Source: Earliella scabrosa (Eukaryota; Basidiomycota; Agaricomycetes; Polyporales; Polyporaceae). Taken from it: a stretch of DNA of 64,000 nucleotides. The position numbers were made by a program, and so were the translations under genes. Below are positions 34,312 through 45,840 of the stretch, in pieces; within the stretch, counting starts at the first letter, position 1; each line of letters opens with the position of its first letter. The notes under the pieces are model-generated. The model was not told the origin of the DNA and did not search any database. It saw only the letters and a list, made by a program, of their open reading frames with translations. The stretch is taken from the NCBI GenBank assembly GCA_022605405.1, contig JABYQQ010000020.1, forward strand, positions 248,001 through 312,000, given 5' to 3'.

Positions 34312-34790
34312 TTCTGTCGCATTATCTATTCACTGGTATCACCCATGTCTGAGTCCCATAGACCTACATCTATACATGATCGCATACAATTCATGCTAAT
34401 CGTACTTAACGAGCTACATCGATCGTTCGGTTGTACTTACATAGAAGATGTTCCACCATAATCCGATCGAATACCACAAACTCACGAACCTCTCGCAGAG
34501 TGTTCAGGAGGTAGCGGTAGACGGCATCACATGCGTCTGTAACCTGCTCTACTGAGGCATTCTCCGAGAGAAGGTTCGCGCTTATCAGACCCTTCCAGGA
34601 TCCCAGCTTGTTCTGGTGGATCACCCAGCCCATGTCGTGCGTTGACGGCATTGCCACCTTCCCCGCGTAGACCAAGTCTGCAGCCAGCAGGTACCCAGTA
34701 AGCTTACCCAAAAGGGTCAGATGGGGAATAGTTTCAAATTTGGGTCTTTTCGACTTGGATGTGGCGTCCAGCTTCCTCTTTCCAAGTGAC

Positions 34791-35389
34791 TGTTGAACAA
34801 TGGACTACGAACAGTAGACGCGCATTAGGCGCTATGGGCACTGCTTCTTACGATAGATCTTAGGCTGTGCTTCTTTCTTTCCATATTAGGTATACGTTGT
34901 ACGATACACATGGTTACTAGGCTTCTCTTTTGTCCAGTCCATTCCAGTGCGTTCTTCTACGCTCCGGACTCTTCTTAGACAGCTCTAGGTCGTCCTTGTG
35001 ACCATACTTTGTTCTCCATTTGTCGTTATCTTTGTTCTGTCTGAGTCATCCTTCGTCGCTCCTTACTCATCCTCGACTCACTCTGACTCAGACACATCAC
35101 ATGCTCTCCTTATTGTCGCTTACTCATGCAGCTCCTGTACGGTATATAAGGAGGACTCTCTGGGACTCGTCTCCTCAGTCTTTCACTCACTGACTGAGGA
35201 GTAAGTACTCGTCTTACCTATGCGTTCATATGCTCTTACTTACAAGTACCTGTGTAGCTTGTCTGTCCGCTCACTTACTAGGTACTTGGCATTATGCTAA
35301 TACAGTCTTTCACTCACTGACTGAGGACTTGTCTGTCCGCTCACTTACTAGTCGCTTGCGACATCGCCTCACAGGTTCTCACTCCATCA
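34791..35389 (+). repeat. Copia 5' LTR
   Basis: 599 bp, TGTTGAACA...CTCCATCA. It contains TATATAA at 35,143-35,149. About 20 bp downstream is a perfect 10-bp-stem hairpin (CTCCTCAGTC ... GACTGAGGAG, 35,171-35,201). The CAGTCTTTCACTCACTGACTG and CTTGTCTGTCCGCTCACTTA motifs each occur twice within the LTR. Confidence 0.97.
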
Positions 35390-35406
35390 GGTTATGAGCC
35401 CTGCGC
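35390..35406 (+). promoter_or_regulatory. Primer-binding site (half-tRNA type)
   Basis: GGTTATGAGCCCTGCGC immediately follows the LTR. It is complementary to the anticodon stem-loop side of initiator tRNA-Met (GGGCUCAUAACC region) rather than to the tRNA 3' CCA end. This implies priming by a cleaved half-tRNA, as known for Drosophila copia and Ty5. Confidence 0.75.
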
Positions 35407-35908
35407 TCTGACCGTTGCTAGTCGTCACATCGCGCGCACCCGACGACTTCTACCCTCGTGCACATCCTCCACTAACTCCTTAGCTCTTGACTGTGCCCGC
35501 CGACACTGCTGCCAGGGGGACATTCCTGCGCTCGTGACGCAGCCCTGAGCGCTCTTTAGTAGTCACATAGCTCGTAGTATCGTTGTACAACCTATTGTGC
35601 TCTCGAGGCACACGGGTCTTTTGGATATCCCTCAGCCAGGCCACGCACTTGCGCCCGCCAGCTGTTGTATCCGGGGTGTCATCACCTTTGGAGCCGGAGG
35701 ACAACCGTTCGGACCCTCCTTACGATACCATTTTCATACATACGTTGTAGCAGACTCTTTCTGGGCACAGTTGGCAACTTCTACCCTTGGCATTAGCATA
35801 TCCGACTTGCTGGTGTTTAAGGTTCACCTGAATAGGTGTACATCTCTACGTTGCCTTTGCACGAGGCTTTCCAAACCATCGCAATCTTGAACCTGTCGCA
35901 GCGACACA

Positions 35909-38900
35909 GTGGCTTCATCAGACGACGAACCGTTTGATTGTAGTCACTCATACCATCGGCACGACCGCATTGACCAAAGGGACGTCTTCTGGGACGAGTC
36001 AGATAGAAGGTGGTACTACTGCGAACGACAACCGTGTCCTAACCGGGAGTCGGAAGTAGCTCAACCAGACAACTGCACTGTACCTCGTCGTAACGTACCT
36101 ATCGCTCCTGACCAGGTCTGCCGACCACGAACACCGGACACATCCTCGTCATCCTCATCCCCTGCTTCGTCTGAGCACGAAGTTGCAAATATCCTCGAAG
36201 ATCCTGCGGAGCCTCCAGTCCCAACTCCTCTCCCTTCTATCGTTATCTCTCCGCCTACACCGACTCTAGATCCTCTACCAGCCCTCGATCTCATCGTCAA
36301 CCAGCCCGACTCAACCGACTTCATCTACTCTTTCACCATGTCGGAAGCCGGGATGGAAAAGAGTCTTCCCCAGCTCCACGGGCAGGAAGGCTACAAGGAA
36401 TGGGCTCGTCAGATGAAGGGCTATCTCATGATGATCGATGCATGGGATATCGTCAGCGGCACGGAGAGTCAACCAGCTGCCACCGATGCGGCTGGTCTCA
36501 AGGATTGGAAGAAGAGAGATTCCCGTGCAAGTGGTATCCTCATGTACAAAACCACTGCCGAGGTAGCCAAGTGCTATGAAGGGAAGAACACGTCGAAGGA
36601 GATCTGGGATGCCCTGAACACGACCTACGAGAAGACTGACAACGGGTACAGCTTCTCCCGCTTCGAACGGCTTCTCAACTATCCTCGTTTCAACGAGAAC
36701 AAGTCGATCGTCGATCAGGTCCAGACCTTCATCGGGCTGATGAACGAGCTTACCACAGGCTCCACCAACACCCTCGCCGAACATATCAAGGTCTACTGGC
36801 TCTTCTCCAAGATGCCGGATTCCTATCGCCCGTCGATCTCCACCATCCTTCACACCACGGCTGAGACGGACTTGACCCTTGAAAAGGTTAAGCCGAAACT
36901 CAAGCTCGAGGACTCCCTCCGTGGTACATCGATCGGTCAGGCGAACAAGATCTCGAAGCCGAAGTCCAAGCCCAAGCCTCCTTGCGAGCATTGCGGTAAA
37001 ACAAACCACGATTCGTCGAACTGCTACAAGAAGTTCCCGGAGAAAGCTCCGAAGCGGAACAAGGGCAAGGGCAAGGACAACGGCAACGGCAACGGGAATC
37101 AGTCAGGTGGATCTGGGAATAGTAATGGACATAACCACGCGCACACTCTAGCAGCCTTTGTACCTGTATCTACGAGCACCATCAACGAGATCTCCTTTTC
37201 AGCTTATAAGGCGGACAACGCCAAAGACATGGACCTTGAGCGAACCACACTCTGGCTCATGGATTCTGGAGCATCTCAACACGTTACTGGCTGCCTCGAG
37301 GACTTCACTGAGTACCGTCCATATGACACACCTGTTCTGTTTGGCACCGCCCAGGCAGGTAGTGACGGACATGTCCAAGGACTCGGTGAAGGTACGGTCA
37401 AAGGATACACTTATGTGGAAGGCAAACGGGTCTCCTTCACACTTCAGAACGTCTGCTACGTTCCAGCAGCAGGCAATACCCGTCTGTACTCCACTGGTGT
37501 CATCGAGCGCGCGAAGGGGTTCATCTATCAAGGGGGATACTACATGAGGATCTTTGACTCAAGGCCGGAAGGTTTTGTCGAATCTGGCAAGACGGTTAAG
37601 GTTGTCGGCAATGAGGTGGTTACTGCCCACTACGCCGCATCACACAACCTATACTACTTTCTGCTTGAGAATGCCGAACGTGATCTCAATGCTGCGTCCC
37701 ACACTACACTCGATCACGACCTTGCTCATCGTCGCTGGGGTCATCCTGGCAAGGAAGCGGTCAAGCGTCTTCCTGATGCAGTCAACGGTGTAGATGGCAT
37801 TGACTCTAGTTCATCGGACAAACCATGCGAAGGATGCGCGAAAGGCAAAATGCATCGCCGTCCGTTCCCTCCGTCTTCGAAACGCGCCTCGGAACCATGC
37901 GAACTCGTCCACATGGATGTCGCTGGGCCGATGAGCACCTCGATTGGTGGTTACAGCTACTTCTGCACCTTCATCGATGACTACACCGGTCTCGCCTGTG
38001 TCTACTGCCTGAAGCGTAAATCCGATCAGGAGGCCGCTTTCAAGGAGTACAAAGCCTGGGCTGAGACACAGACCGGTCGTAAGATCAAGAAGGTACGATC
38101 CGATCGAGGGGGGGAATATCTGTCTGATTCGTTCGAGTCATTGCTACGCGAATTCGGGATCGAGCACGATAAGACGTTGCCTGGCTCGCCTCAGCAGAAT
38201 GGACGTGCTGAACGCTTCAACCGGACCATTGAGGAGAAGTCACTCTGTATGCTTCACCACGCCGGACTCTCTCATGGTTTCTGGAAACTCGCACTTGAAG
38301 CAGCCGTTCACATCTACAACCGTCAGCCCATGAAACGACTCAAATGGCAATGCCCCATCACACTCTGGACCGGTAAGAAACCGGACGTCTCATACTTCCG
38401 TGTGTTTGGGTGCAAAGCCTATGTACATGTGCAGAAGGACAAGCGTCATGGGAAGCTCGACGTGAAGGCAGTCGAGAGGACGTTTGTGGGCTATGAACCG
38501 GGTTCAAAGGGGTATCGTCTATGGAACCCGACTGCCCGCCAAGTCGAAGTATCTCGCAATGTGATCTTCGATGAGGACGTATTTCCTGCACGTGCAGACA
38601 CCGGCACTCGTCGCGCTACCCCCGACGACAGTCCGTTCCCTGCTCAACCGTCAGAGGATTCTTCCAATGACGATGTTGATCTCCCTGTTCCTCGTGATAA
38701 CGACGAACCTCCTCCTCCCGCTCCGCCACAAGACCCTGCTCCTGCTCCGCCCGAAGCTGAACCGCAGCCGCCGCAACCACAACAGCCTCCGCCGCCTCCC
38801 GCTCAGATTCCTAAGCCGAATCATCGTCGCGGACGTCATCCTCCTGCCGCAGGAGATGCCCCTCCTCCTCGTCGCTCTGAGCGACAGACCAAGGGTGTCC

Positions 38901-40600
38901 CTTCAAAGACACGGACCGAGGACAACGTGTACGGTGATGAACCTCCCGCTCAGATAGATGCTAGGACCGATGCAGATGGTGAACAGGCTGAGGCACAATC
39001 AATACTCGCGTTTATCCATTACTCTCGGTACAAGTCTGGTATTCCTGAGCACCATAAGGATGCCATGGCTAGACCGGATCGCGAACATTGGAAAGCGGCT
39101 GAGCGAGCAGAGTACGAATCACTAATGGCTAATAAGACATGGGTCTTGGTTCCTCGCCCAAAGGACCGATCCGTCGTCACATGCCGTTGGGTCTATGATC
39201 GGAAGTCAGATGGTCGCTACAAAGCACGTCTCGTAGCTAGGGGATTCACGCAAGTCTATGGGAAGGATTACCACGAAACCTTCTCACCCGTCGCTCGTTT
39301 CGAGTCCATCCGTTATCTCTTTGCGCATGCTGCCCTAGAGGACTGGGACGTCGACGCGATGGATGTAAAGACTGCGTTCCTCAATGGCAACCTTGACGAG
39401 GAGGTCTACATGGAACAACCGGAAGGGTGGGTCGCGAAAGGCAAAGAGGATCACGTTTGTCTGCTTAAGAAGGCCATCTACGGTCTCAAGCAAGCCTCGC
39501 GCCAGTGGAATGTCAAAATCCACGACTCGCTCGTCCAACAGGGATTTGTTCGGACGTACTCTGATGCCGGAGTCTACGTATATCGCCGACAAGGGGGGGA
39601 TTCAGACCCTGATCATGTCACTATCATTGTCTTGTATGTCGACGACCTACTTCTCATGGGGAAAAGTCGTGTACAGATTGACAAGGTCAAGAAGGCGCTA
39701 GGCAAGCAGTACAAGATGACGGACTTAGGTCCGGTACAGCGATTCCTTGGTCTACGCATACGTCGAGATCGTCAAGCTAAGACACTCGACATCGACCAGG
39801 AAGAGTACATCGAGGCTATTCTGGAGAACCATCAGATGGCTAACTGTACGCCTGTGCGCACTCCTCTTCCCTCTGGTGCCGTGCTCGAAGCCGCTCAGAC
39901 GGAGGCATCGGCAAAACTTCTCAAGCGTTTCCAGAGCTTGATGGGCAGTCTTCTCTATGCCTGTCTTGGGACGCGACCCGACATCGCGTTTGCCATCAGC
40001 CGTCTCGGTAAATACAGCGCTAACCCCTCGGAAGCACATCTTCACTATCTCCAATACGTGCTTCGCTATCTCAGGGGGACTTCACATTATCGTTTGCGCT
40101 ATGACGGAGCGTCTAATGCCGGTTTGATCGCGTTTTCCGATTCAGACTGGGCAGAGGATCGCGATGATAGGCACTCGCAAACTGGCTTCATCTTCAAGAT
40201 GGCAGGTGGCGCAATCTCATGGGCGTCGCGACGGCAGCCGACGATTTCGCTCTCTTCTACTGAGGCGGAATACAAGGCAGCGTCAGACACCAGCCGTCAG
40301 ATGATGTGGCTAAGGACGTTTGGAGATGAGTTAGGGGACGACATGAGTGCGTCTACGCCCATGTGTATGGATAACCATGGCGCGATCTTCCTCTCTGAGA
40401 ACCCAGCCATCGACAGGCGTACCAAGCACATAGAGGTCCACTACCATTTTGTGCGCGAGTATCTCGCCAGTGGGAGTATGGACATCTATTACATCGCGAG
40501 CAAGGAGAATCTGGCAGATGCGCTAACGAAGAATGTCACCTTCTCTGTGGTTGACTACTTCGTACAGCACTCTGGTCTCATTTCTTCCTCCGCGTCTTGA
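35909..40600 (+). CDS. Copia gag-pol polyprotein
   Basis: Single 1,563-codon frame. The gag region contains a CCHC zinc knuckle (CEHCGKTNHDSSNC, about residue 359). Protease: LMDSGASQHVTG (about 450). GAG-pre-integrase: LAHRRWGHPG. Integrase core: DVAGPM, RSDRGGEY and NGRAERFNRTIEE (Asp-Asp-Glu at about 669, 730, 765). A Pro-rich linker follows at about 925-970. Reverse transcriptase: MDVKTAFLNGNL and the catalytic YVDDLL (about 1243). RNase H: FSDSDWAED (about 1409), TEAEYKA and RTKHIEVHYHF. The order PR-INT-RT-RH defines Copia. No stop, frameshift or lost catalytic residue is seen. A leader of 519 nt separates it from the LTR. Confidence 0.97.
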   Translation: MASSDDEPFDCSHSYHRHDRIDQRDVFWDESDRRWYYCERQPCPNRESEVAQPDNCTVPRRNVPIAPDQVCRPRTPDTSSSSSSPASSEHEVANILEDPAEPPVPTPLPSIVISPPTPTLDPLPALDLIVNQPDSTDFIYSFTMSEAGMEKSLPQLHGQEGYKEWARQMKGYLMMIDAWDIVSGTESQPAATDAAGLKDWKKRDSRASGILMYKTTAEVAKCYEGKNTSKEIWDALNTTYEKTDNGYSFSRFERLLNYPRFNENKSIVDQVQTFIGLMNELTTGSTNTLAEHIKVYWLFSKMPDSYRPSISTILHTTAETDLTLEKVKPKLKLEDSLRGTSIGQANKISKPKSKPKPPCEHCGKTNHDSSNCYKKFPEKAPKRNKGKGKDNGNGNGNQSGGSGNSNGHNHAHTLAAFVPVSTSTINEISFSAYKADNAKDMDLERTTLWLMDSGASQHVTGCLEDFTEYRPYDTPVLFGTAQAGSDGHVQGLGEGTVKGYTYVEGKRVSFTLQNVCYVPAAGNTRLYSTGVIERAKGFIYQGGYYMRIFDSRPEGFVESGKTVKVVGNEVVTAHYAASHNLYYFLLENAERDLNAASHTTLDHDLAHRRWGHPGKEAVKRLPDAVNGVDGIDSSSSDKPCEGCAKGKMHRRPFPPSSKRASEPCELVHMDVAGPMSTSIGGYSYFCTFIDDYTGLACVYCLKRKSDQEAAFKEYKAWAETQTGRKIKKVRSDRGGEYLSDSFESLLREFGIEHDKTLPGSPQQNGRAERFNRTIEEKSLCMLHHAGLSHGFWKLALEAAVHIYNRQPMKRLKWQCPITLWTGKKPDVSYFRVFGCKAYVHVQKDKRHGKLDVKAVERTFVGYEPGSKGYRLWNPTARQVEVSRNVIFDEDVFPARADTGTRRATPDDSPFPAQPSEDSSNDDVDLPVPRDNDEPPPPAPPQDPAPAPPEAEPQPPQPQQPPPPPAQIPKPNHRRGRHPPAAGDAPPPRRSERQTKGVPSKTRTEDNVYGDEPPAQIDARTDADGEQAEAQSILAFIHYSRYKSGIPEHHKDAMARPDREHWKAAERAEYESLMANKTWVLVPRPKDRSVVTCRWVYDRKSDGRYKARLVARGFTQVYGKDYHETFSPVARFESIRYLFAHAALEDWDVDAMDVKTAFLNGNLDEEVYMEQPEGWVAKGKEDHVCLLKKAIYGLKQASRQWNVKIHDSLVQQGFVRTYSDAGVYVYRRQGGDSDPDHVTIIVLYVDDLLLMGKSRVQIDKVKKALGKQYKMTDLGPVQRFLGLRIRRDRQAKTLDIDQEEYIEAILENHQMANCTPVRTPLPSGAVLEAAQTEASAKLLKRFQSLMGSLLYACLGTRPDIAFAISRLGKYSANPSEAHLHYLQYVLRYLRGTSHYRLRYDGASNAGLIAFSDSDWAEDRDDRHSQTGFIFKMAGGAISWASRRQPTISLSSTEAEYKAASDTSRQMMWLRTFGDELGDDMSASTPMCMDNHGAIFLSENPAIDRRTKHIEVHYHFVREYLASGSMDIYYIASKENLADALTKNVTFSVVDYFVQHSGLISSSAS

Positions 40601-40611
40601 ACGAGTGGGAG
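40601..40611 (+). promoter_or_regulatory. Polypurine tract
   Basis: ACGAGTGGGAG directly abuts the 3' LTR and would prime plus-strand DNA synthesis. Confidence 0.7.
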
Positions 40612-41210
40612 TGTTGAACAATGGACTACGAACAGTAGACGCGCATTAGGCGCTATGGGCACTGCTTCTTACGATAGATCTTAGGCTGTGCTTCTTTCTT
40701 TCCATATTAGGTATACGTTGTACGATACACATGGTTACTAGGCTTCTCTTTTGTCCAGTCCATTCCAGTGCGTTCTTCTACGCTCCGGACTCTTCTTAGA
40801 CAGCTCTAGGTCGTCCTTGTGACCATACTTTGTTCTCCATTTGTCGTTATCTTTGTTCTGTCTGAGTCATCCTTCGTCGCTCCTTACTCATCCTCGACTC
40901 ACTCTGACTCAGACACATCACATGCTCTCCTTATTGTCGCTTACTCATGCAGCTCCTGTACGGTATATAAGGAGGACTCTCTGGGACTCGTCTCCTCAGT
41001 CTTTCACTCACTGACTGAGGAGTAAGTACTCGTCTTACCTATGCGTTCATATGCTCTTACTTACAAGTACCTGTGTAGCTTGTCTGTCCGCTCACTTACT
41101 AGGTACTTGGCATTATGCTAATACAGTCTTTCACTCACTGACTGAGGACTTGTCTGTCCGCTCACTTACTAGTCGCTTGCGACATCGCCTCACAGGTTCT
41201 CACTCCATCA
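40612..41210 (+). repeat. Copia 3' LTR
   Basis: 599 bp, apparently identical to the 5' LTR (constant offset of 5,821), followed by the GTGAC target duplicate. Confidence 0.97.
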
Positions 41211-44200
41211 GTGACCACCAGACGAACGTCTCAAAGGGAATGGGTTGACCACGGTACTCTTCCACAAGGGCATGCCACCGAGCTTCTGCCCCAAAGTACT
41301 CCTTGACAAACTCGTGTCCGCGGCTGCGCTGAGCCTGAGCTGAGCCGTAGCACCGCAAGTTGAAGAAGCGGCCGCGGGATTCTGCTGAGCTGGCGTCGAA
41401 CGACTGATCTTGAAGTAGCCTTTCCCATGCAGAGAGGTCGGGGAAGTAGCATGAGGTGACTTCGTGGAGGATGGGCGAGTCGAAAAGCAAGGCACGGAAG
41501 ATGACCCAACTTGGGAATGCTCCCGGCTTGTCCCGCAGCGAAGGATGGAATGGACCGCCGGGCCCTGTGACTCGACGTCTACAAGGTGCGAGCTCACGGA
41601 ACGGCAGATAGTGGTCTGGTCGAGCAATCGCCAGGTTCTGGAGGGGCGTGGGTCGGGGGATGACCACTCCTCGAGCGATCGGGAGCATTTGCAACGCGAA
41701 TTCGGCGATGGCTTTGAGACCGACTTCTTCCGGAGTGGAGAGGACAGCAGGATGGAGGCGTGATGTCGGCAATGAGCTAACGTGCTCTATCTGAGAAGTG
41801 TCGGTGAGGTCTGGAGCCGAACTCATCGCCTGCACGAGTACATCCGTCATTTCCCTGACACGAGGAATGCATTCTGCTAGAGCACGAGAGATGCCGTCCA
41901 TGACTTCAGCCTCGTGAGAGCCCGTTTGCGCGAGGGGCGAGCGCGCGAGCGCGGTCGCGAATGGTCGCAGCATGTCCACGCGAAGTGTGGCTGCCTTCTC
42001 GAAGCGGCGTCCCAGAACGCTGGCTTTGACATGTCGATAGGTTGACCATATTCCGGGAAGGAGGAGGACATCTGAGTTCTTAAACGTGCCAACAACGCAA
42101 ATGACGAAATACGCGGCGACCATCTCTGTGTTGTTTGGGAAGCAGAGCCATTCGCGGAGGAGCGATAGGGTGCACTCGCACACACGAGGTCTGATGTCGT
42201 CTTCAACCGCACGAGGGCAGGGAATGCGGCCGAGGAGATCTCCTGCGAGGTGTGGGAAGAAGTCGCTGCGCTTCAGAGTGCAGCGTTTGCGGTCCTTGAC
42301 GGAATGAAAGACAGATGAACATAGTCTGTCCAGCCAGTGGGTAGAACCGGCGACCTCAGGGGAGTCCACCGCAAGACTGTTGACGATCCGCTGGACGCCG
42401 AGGGCCGTATGTTGAGTGAGCCAATACCAGGCCGCTGCACTAGAGAGCATAAGTCGGCGCCGATGTACTGCGAGCTCCAGCTCCGCGACGTCGTCAGCTT
42501 TCTTCAGTTCCTCGTGCGAAGGCCATAGGCGGGCAACCGCTTCAGCGCATGACAAGGAGGAAAGGTCCGCCGTGAACGACGCCGTGAACGCGGTGACGTC
42601 GCGTTCTGGCTGCTCACTTGCCATGAAGCTCTGGCTGACCCCCCTCGCGAGTTTGCGATATGCGTGCAGCGCCTGGTCGAGGTTGGGCAAGGCGAACATG
42701 TCAAGCACGCGCTGGTATGCTGTATAACGCGCGTGAGCAACGGTTGCTCAGAATATGAGAGTATGCATGCGCACGGGGATGTGGATTAGAAGTGCTAATA
42801 TTATACGAGTCCCCGTGGAGCTGAGAGTCGCTGCTGTCTGCTGCCTTTGACTCGGGTACCACGGTGGCAGTTGCTACGCCCTCTGGTGACCGCTGCATGC
42901 TGGGGGCGCTCGGCGAAGGGAGCCTGGCTCCTCCAAGGCAGGCTAATGACCCGGTGTCTAGAGCGCAAAACTCAGTACCGTAGCGGAGCAGCGTGGACTG
43001 CGCTCACGCACCTGTATGATCACCAGAGTCGTTGTCAGAGCATGCAGCGGTAGCCTGCCACACGATGGCGTTGGACTCTTGCCAGATCTCAGCAGTGCGA
43101 TGGACGAATTCTACTTCAAAGTCAGACATTCCGGAGTCTGCGACAAACATGTATCAACGACATATGATTAGATGAATCAGACAGTATCTATGTACCATGC
43201 ACAGTTCGACGCAAGTAGTATCGTTCATGCGAACGTTGGGCGACCTCACGATTACCGGCCCCAGATGTCGCCACGTTCATGCCCTGTTCTGCGAGCCGGG
43301 AGCTTCTGCGCGGTGGCGATGTGTCTGGTGGAGAAGTCAGACCTGTGGAAGACTAGCACAGAAGCCGCACGTACCTGAGAGCATGTCCTCATCGTCTGCA
43401 GCATACCCTGCTGCCAGTGCGGTTGTACGCTTGCGAACGTGCAGAGCCGACGGAGCAGCGTCGCTGGCTTCTGCATGAGATGCTCTGGCCTCTAATAATG
43501 GCCGTTCTATGCTGCTATCGCGCCGCGACTCCGAGGGGTCGTCACGATGTTCTCTTCGCGCTCGCTTCAGCGGATACTCTGGAACAAACAAGTCCTCAAT
43601 CTCATGTGTCCCTTCCGATGCAACGCATGAACAGACCTGGTGCGGACTCTTCGTCGTTGGACTCGCGCGCACGTTTGTCCCCAGGTTTGACAGGTGTCGA
43701 CGCTTTTGACTTGCTCGCCTTCTGCTTCTTCTTGTGCTTCTTGTTCTTCTTACTAGTACCGTTCTTCTTGGTCTCCCCGGCTTGCTTGGGGTCTATGCGT
43801 AAACCGTTGAGTTCGACGAAGATCGAGACGGGTATGAAGAATTATGGACACTTGCTCTTCTGCTTACGCTGAGAGTGTACCACGTAAGGAATGAATCGTG
43901 ACATCGAAGCCTTGTGGTTGTCCCACAGCTGCACGGCCTCCTTACGCGTGCAGCCGAACTCGGACGACTGCTGCGTTGAGCCAGGGTGGAGCTGCCATGG
44001 TCGAGGATAGTGTACACCGCCGTCCTGGTCGACGAGAGACAAGCATTGCGCCATCTTGTGGTAGTCAATCTGCAGTCTCGCTGTGGTGGGAACTTGTCGA
44101 TTGAAGTGGTACGCGATCTGGCATAGACCTCGATAGTAGAAGTTCAAGAACGAACTGGGAGTTGTGAGGTACAACCCAGAGTTGATCCAGTTCGCGACGT

Positions 44201-45840
44201 TGGTCACGACCGGCTCTTCATCGAAACTATACAGATGTGAGACTGAGTGAGGCGATTGGCAACCGGCTTCAAGTTAACGTACCGCGGATCAACAAATTCT
44301 GGAGGCATGGCGAAGAATTTTCCTCCCGGAAGAGCACCAAAGCTCAGGATACTGGACCCATCGAGCATGGTGCGAGGCGGGTAGCAGACGACGGTGAAGC
44401 GGTACGACCACGGCTTTGGTCGTTTGCCTGGCGCCGCCGTTGGAGGATATCCTCCATGGAAACGAAGGCCACAAAAATTGATGACGACGAGGCCTCTCAG
44501 AACTGGAGCCGACGACTGAGACGACCGAGTTTTAGAGATGTACGAGAGGTACGCACCCACGGCAACCCCGAGATCTCCTACCAGGAAGCGTCCAGGATCC
44601 TCTCCAGCCTCCTCGTCAACGTCGCTCACAGTGATCATGCAGGTCGTGCCGCCGGGGCTGTCATGCTCATCGACGTGCTTCCCGCCAAAGGTGCCGAAGT
44701 CTTTTTGCATCCGCGGCACTAGAATGTCCATAGATGAGAAATACGCGATGAATTTCCACTCAGCGGGGACGTACATGCCAAAGAGTCCGCTGTCTGAGCG
44801 GCGGCAAAGTTTGCTTGCATAGTCGGGTACGCGTAGTTGCCATCATACCCGACAGAAGGTAGGTTTGTGACCTCCGCTTGCCGTTTCAGTGCCAGACTAA
44901 GCTCCTTCGGGGCCGTCTCAAGAGCCAAGATGGCGAGAGGCGCGGCAGCCTATGAGAGAAGTCAGGACAGCAAGCAGGGAAAGTAGAGCCAGCGAACCTC
45001 GACAATCTTCTGCCGTGACAGAAGGTGAGAGGACGGTTCCTGACCCATGCGGATTTTGGTGCCTGCAGCTGGCCCGACGATGTTACGCTGAACCTGATAG
45101 GATTGTACCAGAGTGTAACAGCGAGGGGCGTTCCCGACATTGACGGCGAGATCGTGACGTTCGAACTTCGCGCCGCCCTTGTAAACGCCGTTACTGTTTG
45201 AAGGCTTGAAGGGGGTACGCTTATGACGAGGGCCCAGCGCCTCATATTGCCCCTGTTCCATAGCCTGCTTCAACGAGGGCGGGATAACATCGCTGTGTAG
45301 GGCATGATACAGTCGATGTTGCACACTAATGTGAGATGGCAGACGTACTCGGCGAGAACCCATAGTTGGAGCACGTCGTCCTCCTCCTTCAGCGACCCGT
45401 GCATGTCGCGCGCAAAGATGTAGTCACCCTGCTCTACTTCCATGAAGCCTGCAGTACAAACTAAATATATGAATTGCAGGAGGCGCGAACTACGCACCAG
45501 CCGTTGCGACCCCCTCCGCGGTGCCTTCCGGAAATACCATATTGGAAACGTACTTGTAGTTCTCCTCCATTGCCTCCGCACGCGTGTCTTGCAGGTACAC
45601 AAAGACTCGACGGGCATGCCAGTCGTCTTGGACCTGCACGTGAGTTGGGACAAGATGAAACTTCGGAAGGCGGTCGTCGCGGTTCGGAATATGGATCGGG
45701 GTACCGTTGAGACGAGGAGTCTCTGGTAAATCAACAGGGATGAGAGACAGCGACATTGCATGAAAACGTCGAAACGTACCAGACGGAGGGTTGTCGAGGC
45801 GGGCGGAAATTCGACTTGACTTCTTGCTTGTTCGTGCCAT

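Larger units (their letters stand above)
34791..41210 (+). mobile_element. Copia (Ty1) LTR retrotransposon, complete
   Basis: 6,420 bp with 599-bp LTRs (34,791-35,389 and 40,612-41,210) that begin TG and end CA and look identical throughout. The element is flanked by the 5-bp target duplication GTGAC (34,786-34,790; 41,211-41,215). It carries a primer-binding site directly after the 5' LTR, one gag-pol frame and a purine-rich tract before the 3' LTR. Identical LTRs, an intact frame and a perfect duplication indicate a very recent insertion. It lies antisense within the dioxygenase-like gene. Confidence 0.97.
34406..45840 (-). pseudogene. Candidate TET/JBP-like 2OG-Fe(II) dioxygenase gene, split by Copia
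   Basis: The start is at 45,840 (MARTSKKSSRISARLDNPPS); exon 1 ends at 45,780 and several short-intron exons follow. The exon at about 44,776-44,300 carries a double-stranded beta-helix signature. HVD (44,669-44,677) is the HxD iron-binding pair. RFHGG supplies the distal His (44,465-44,467) about 70 residues later. SYRFTV supplies an Arg (44,399-44,401) suited to 2-oxoglutarate. The order and GTTCMI...GRFLV...GLRFHGGYPPT context fit the fungal TET/JBP class, which oxidises methylated bases. That assignment is by motif only. A Lys-rich NLS-like stretch (KKNKKHKKKQK) lies near 43,750. The large exon 42,708-41,211 is followed by Copia 34,791-41,210; the remaining about 130 codons (34,790-34,406) continue in the same frame once the element and one GTGAC copy are ignored. 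As it stands the product would lose this C-terminus. Confidence 0.55.

Noticed and set aside
36311..37009. 232-codon ORF antisense to Copia gag
   Set aside because: Shadow frame of a well-defined gag coding region.
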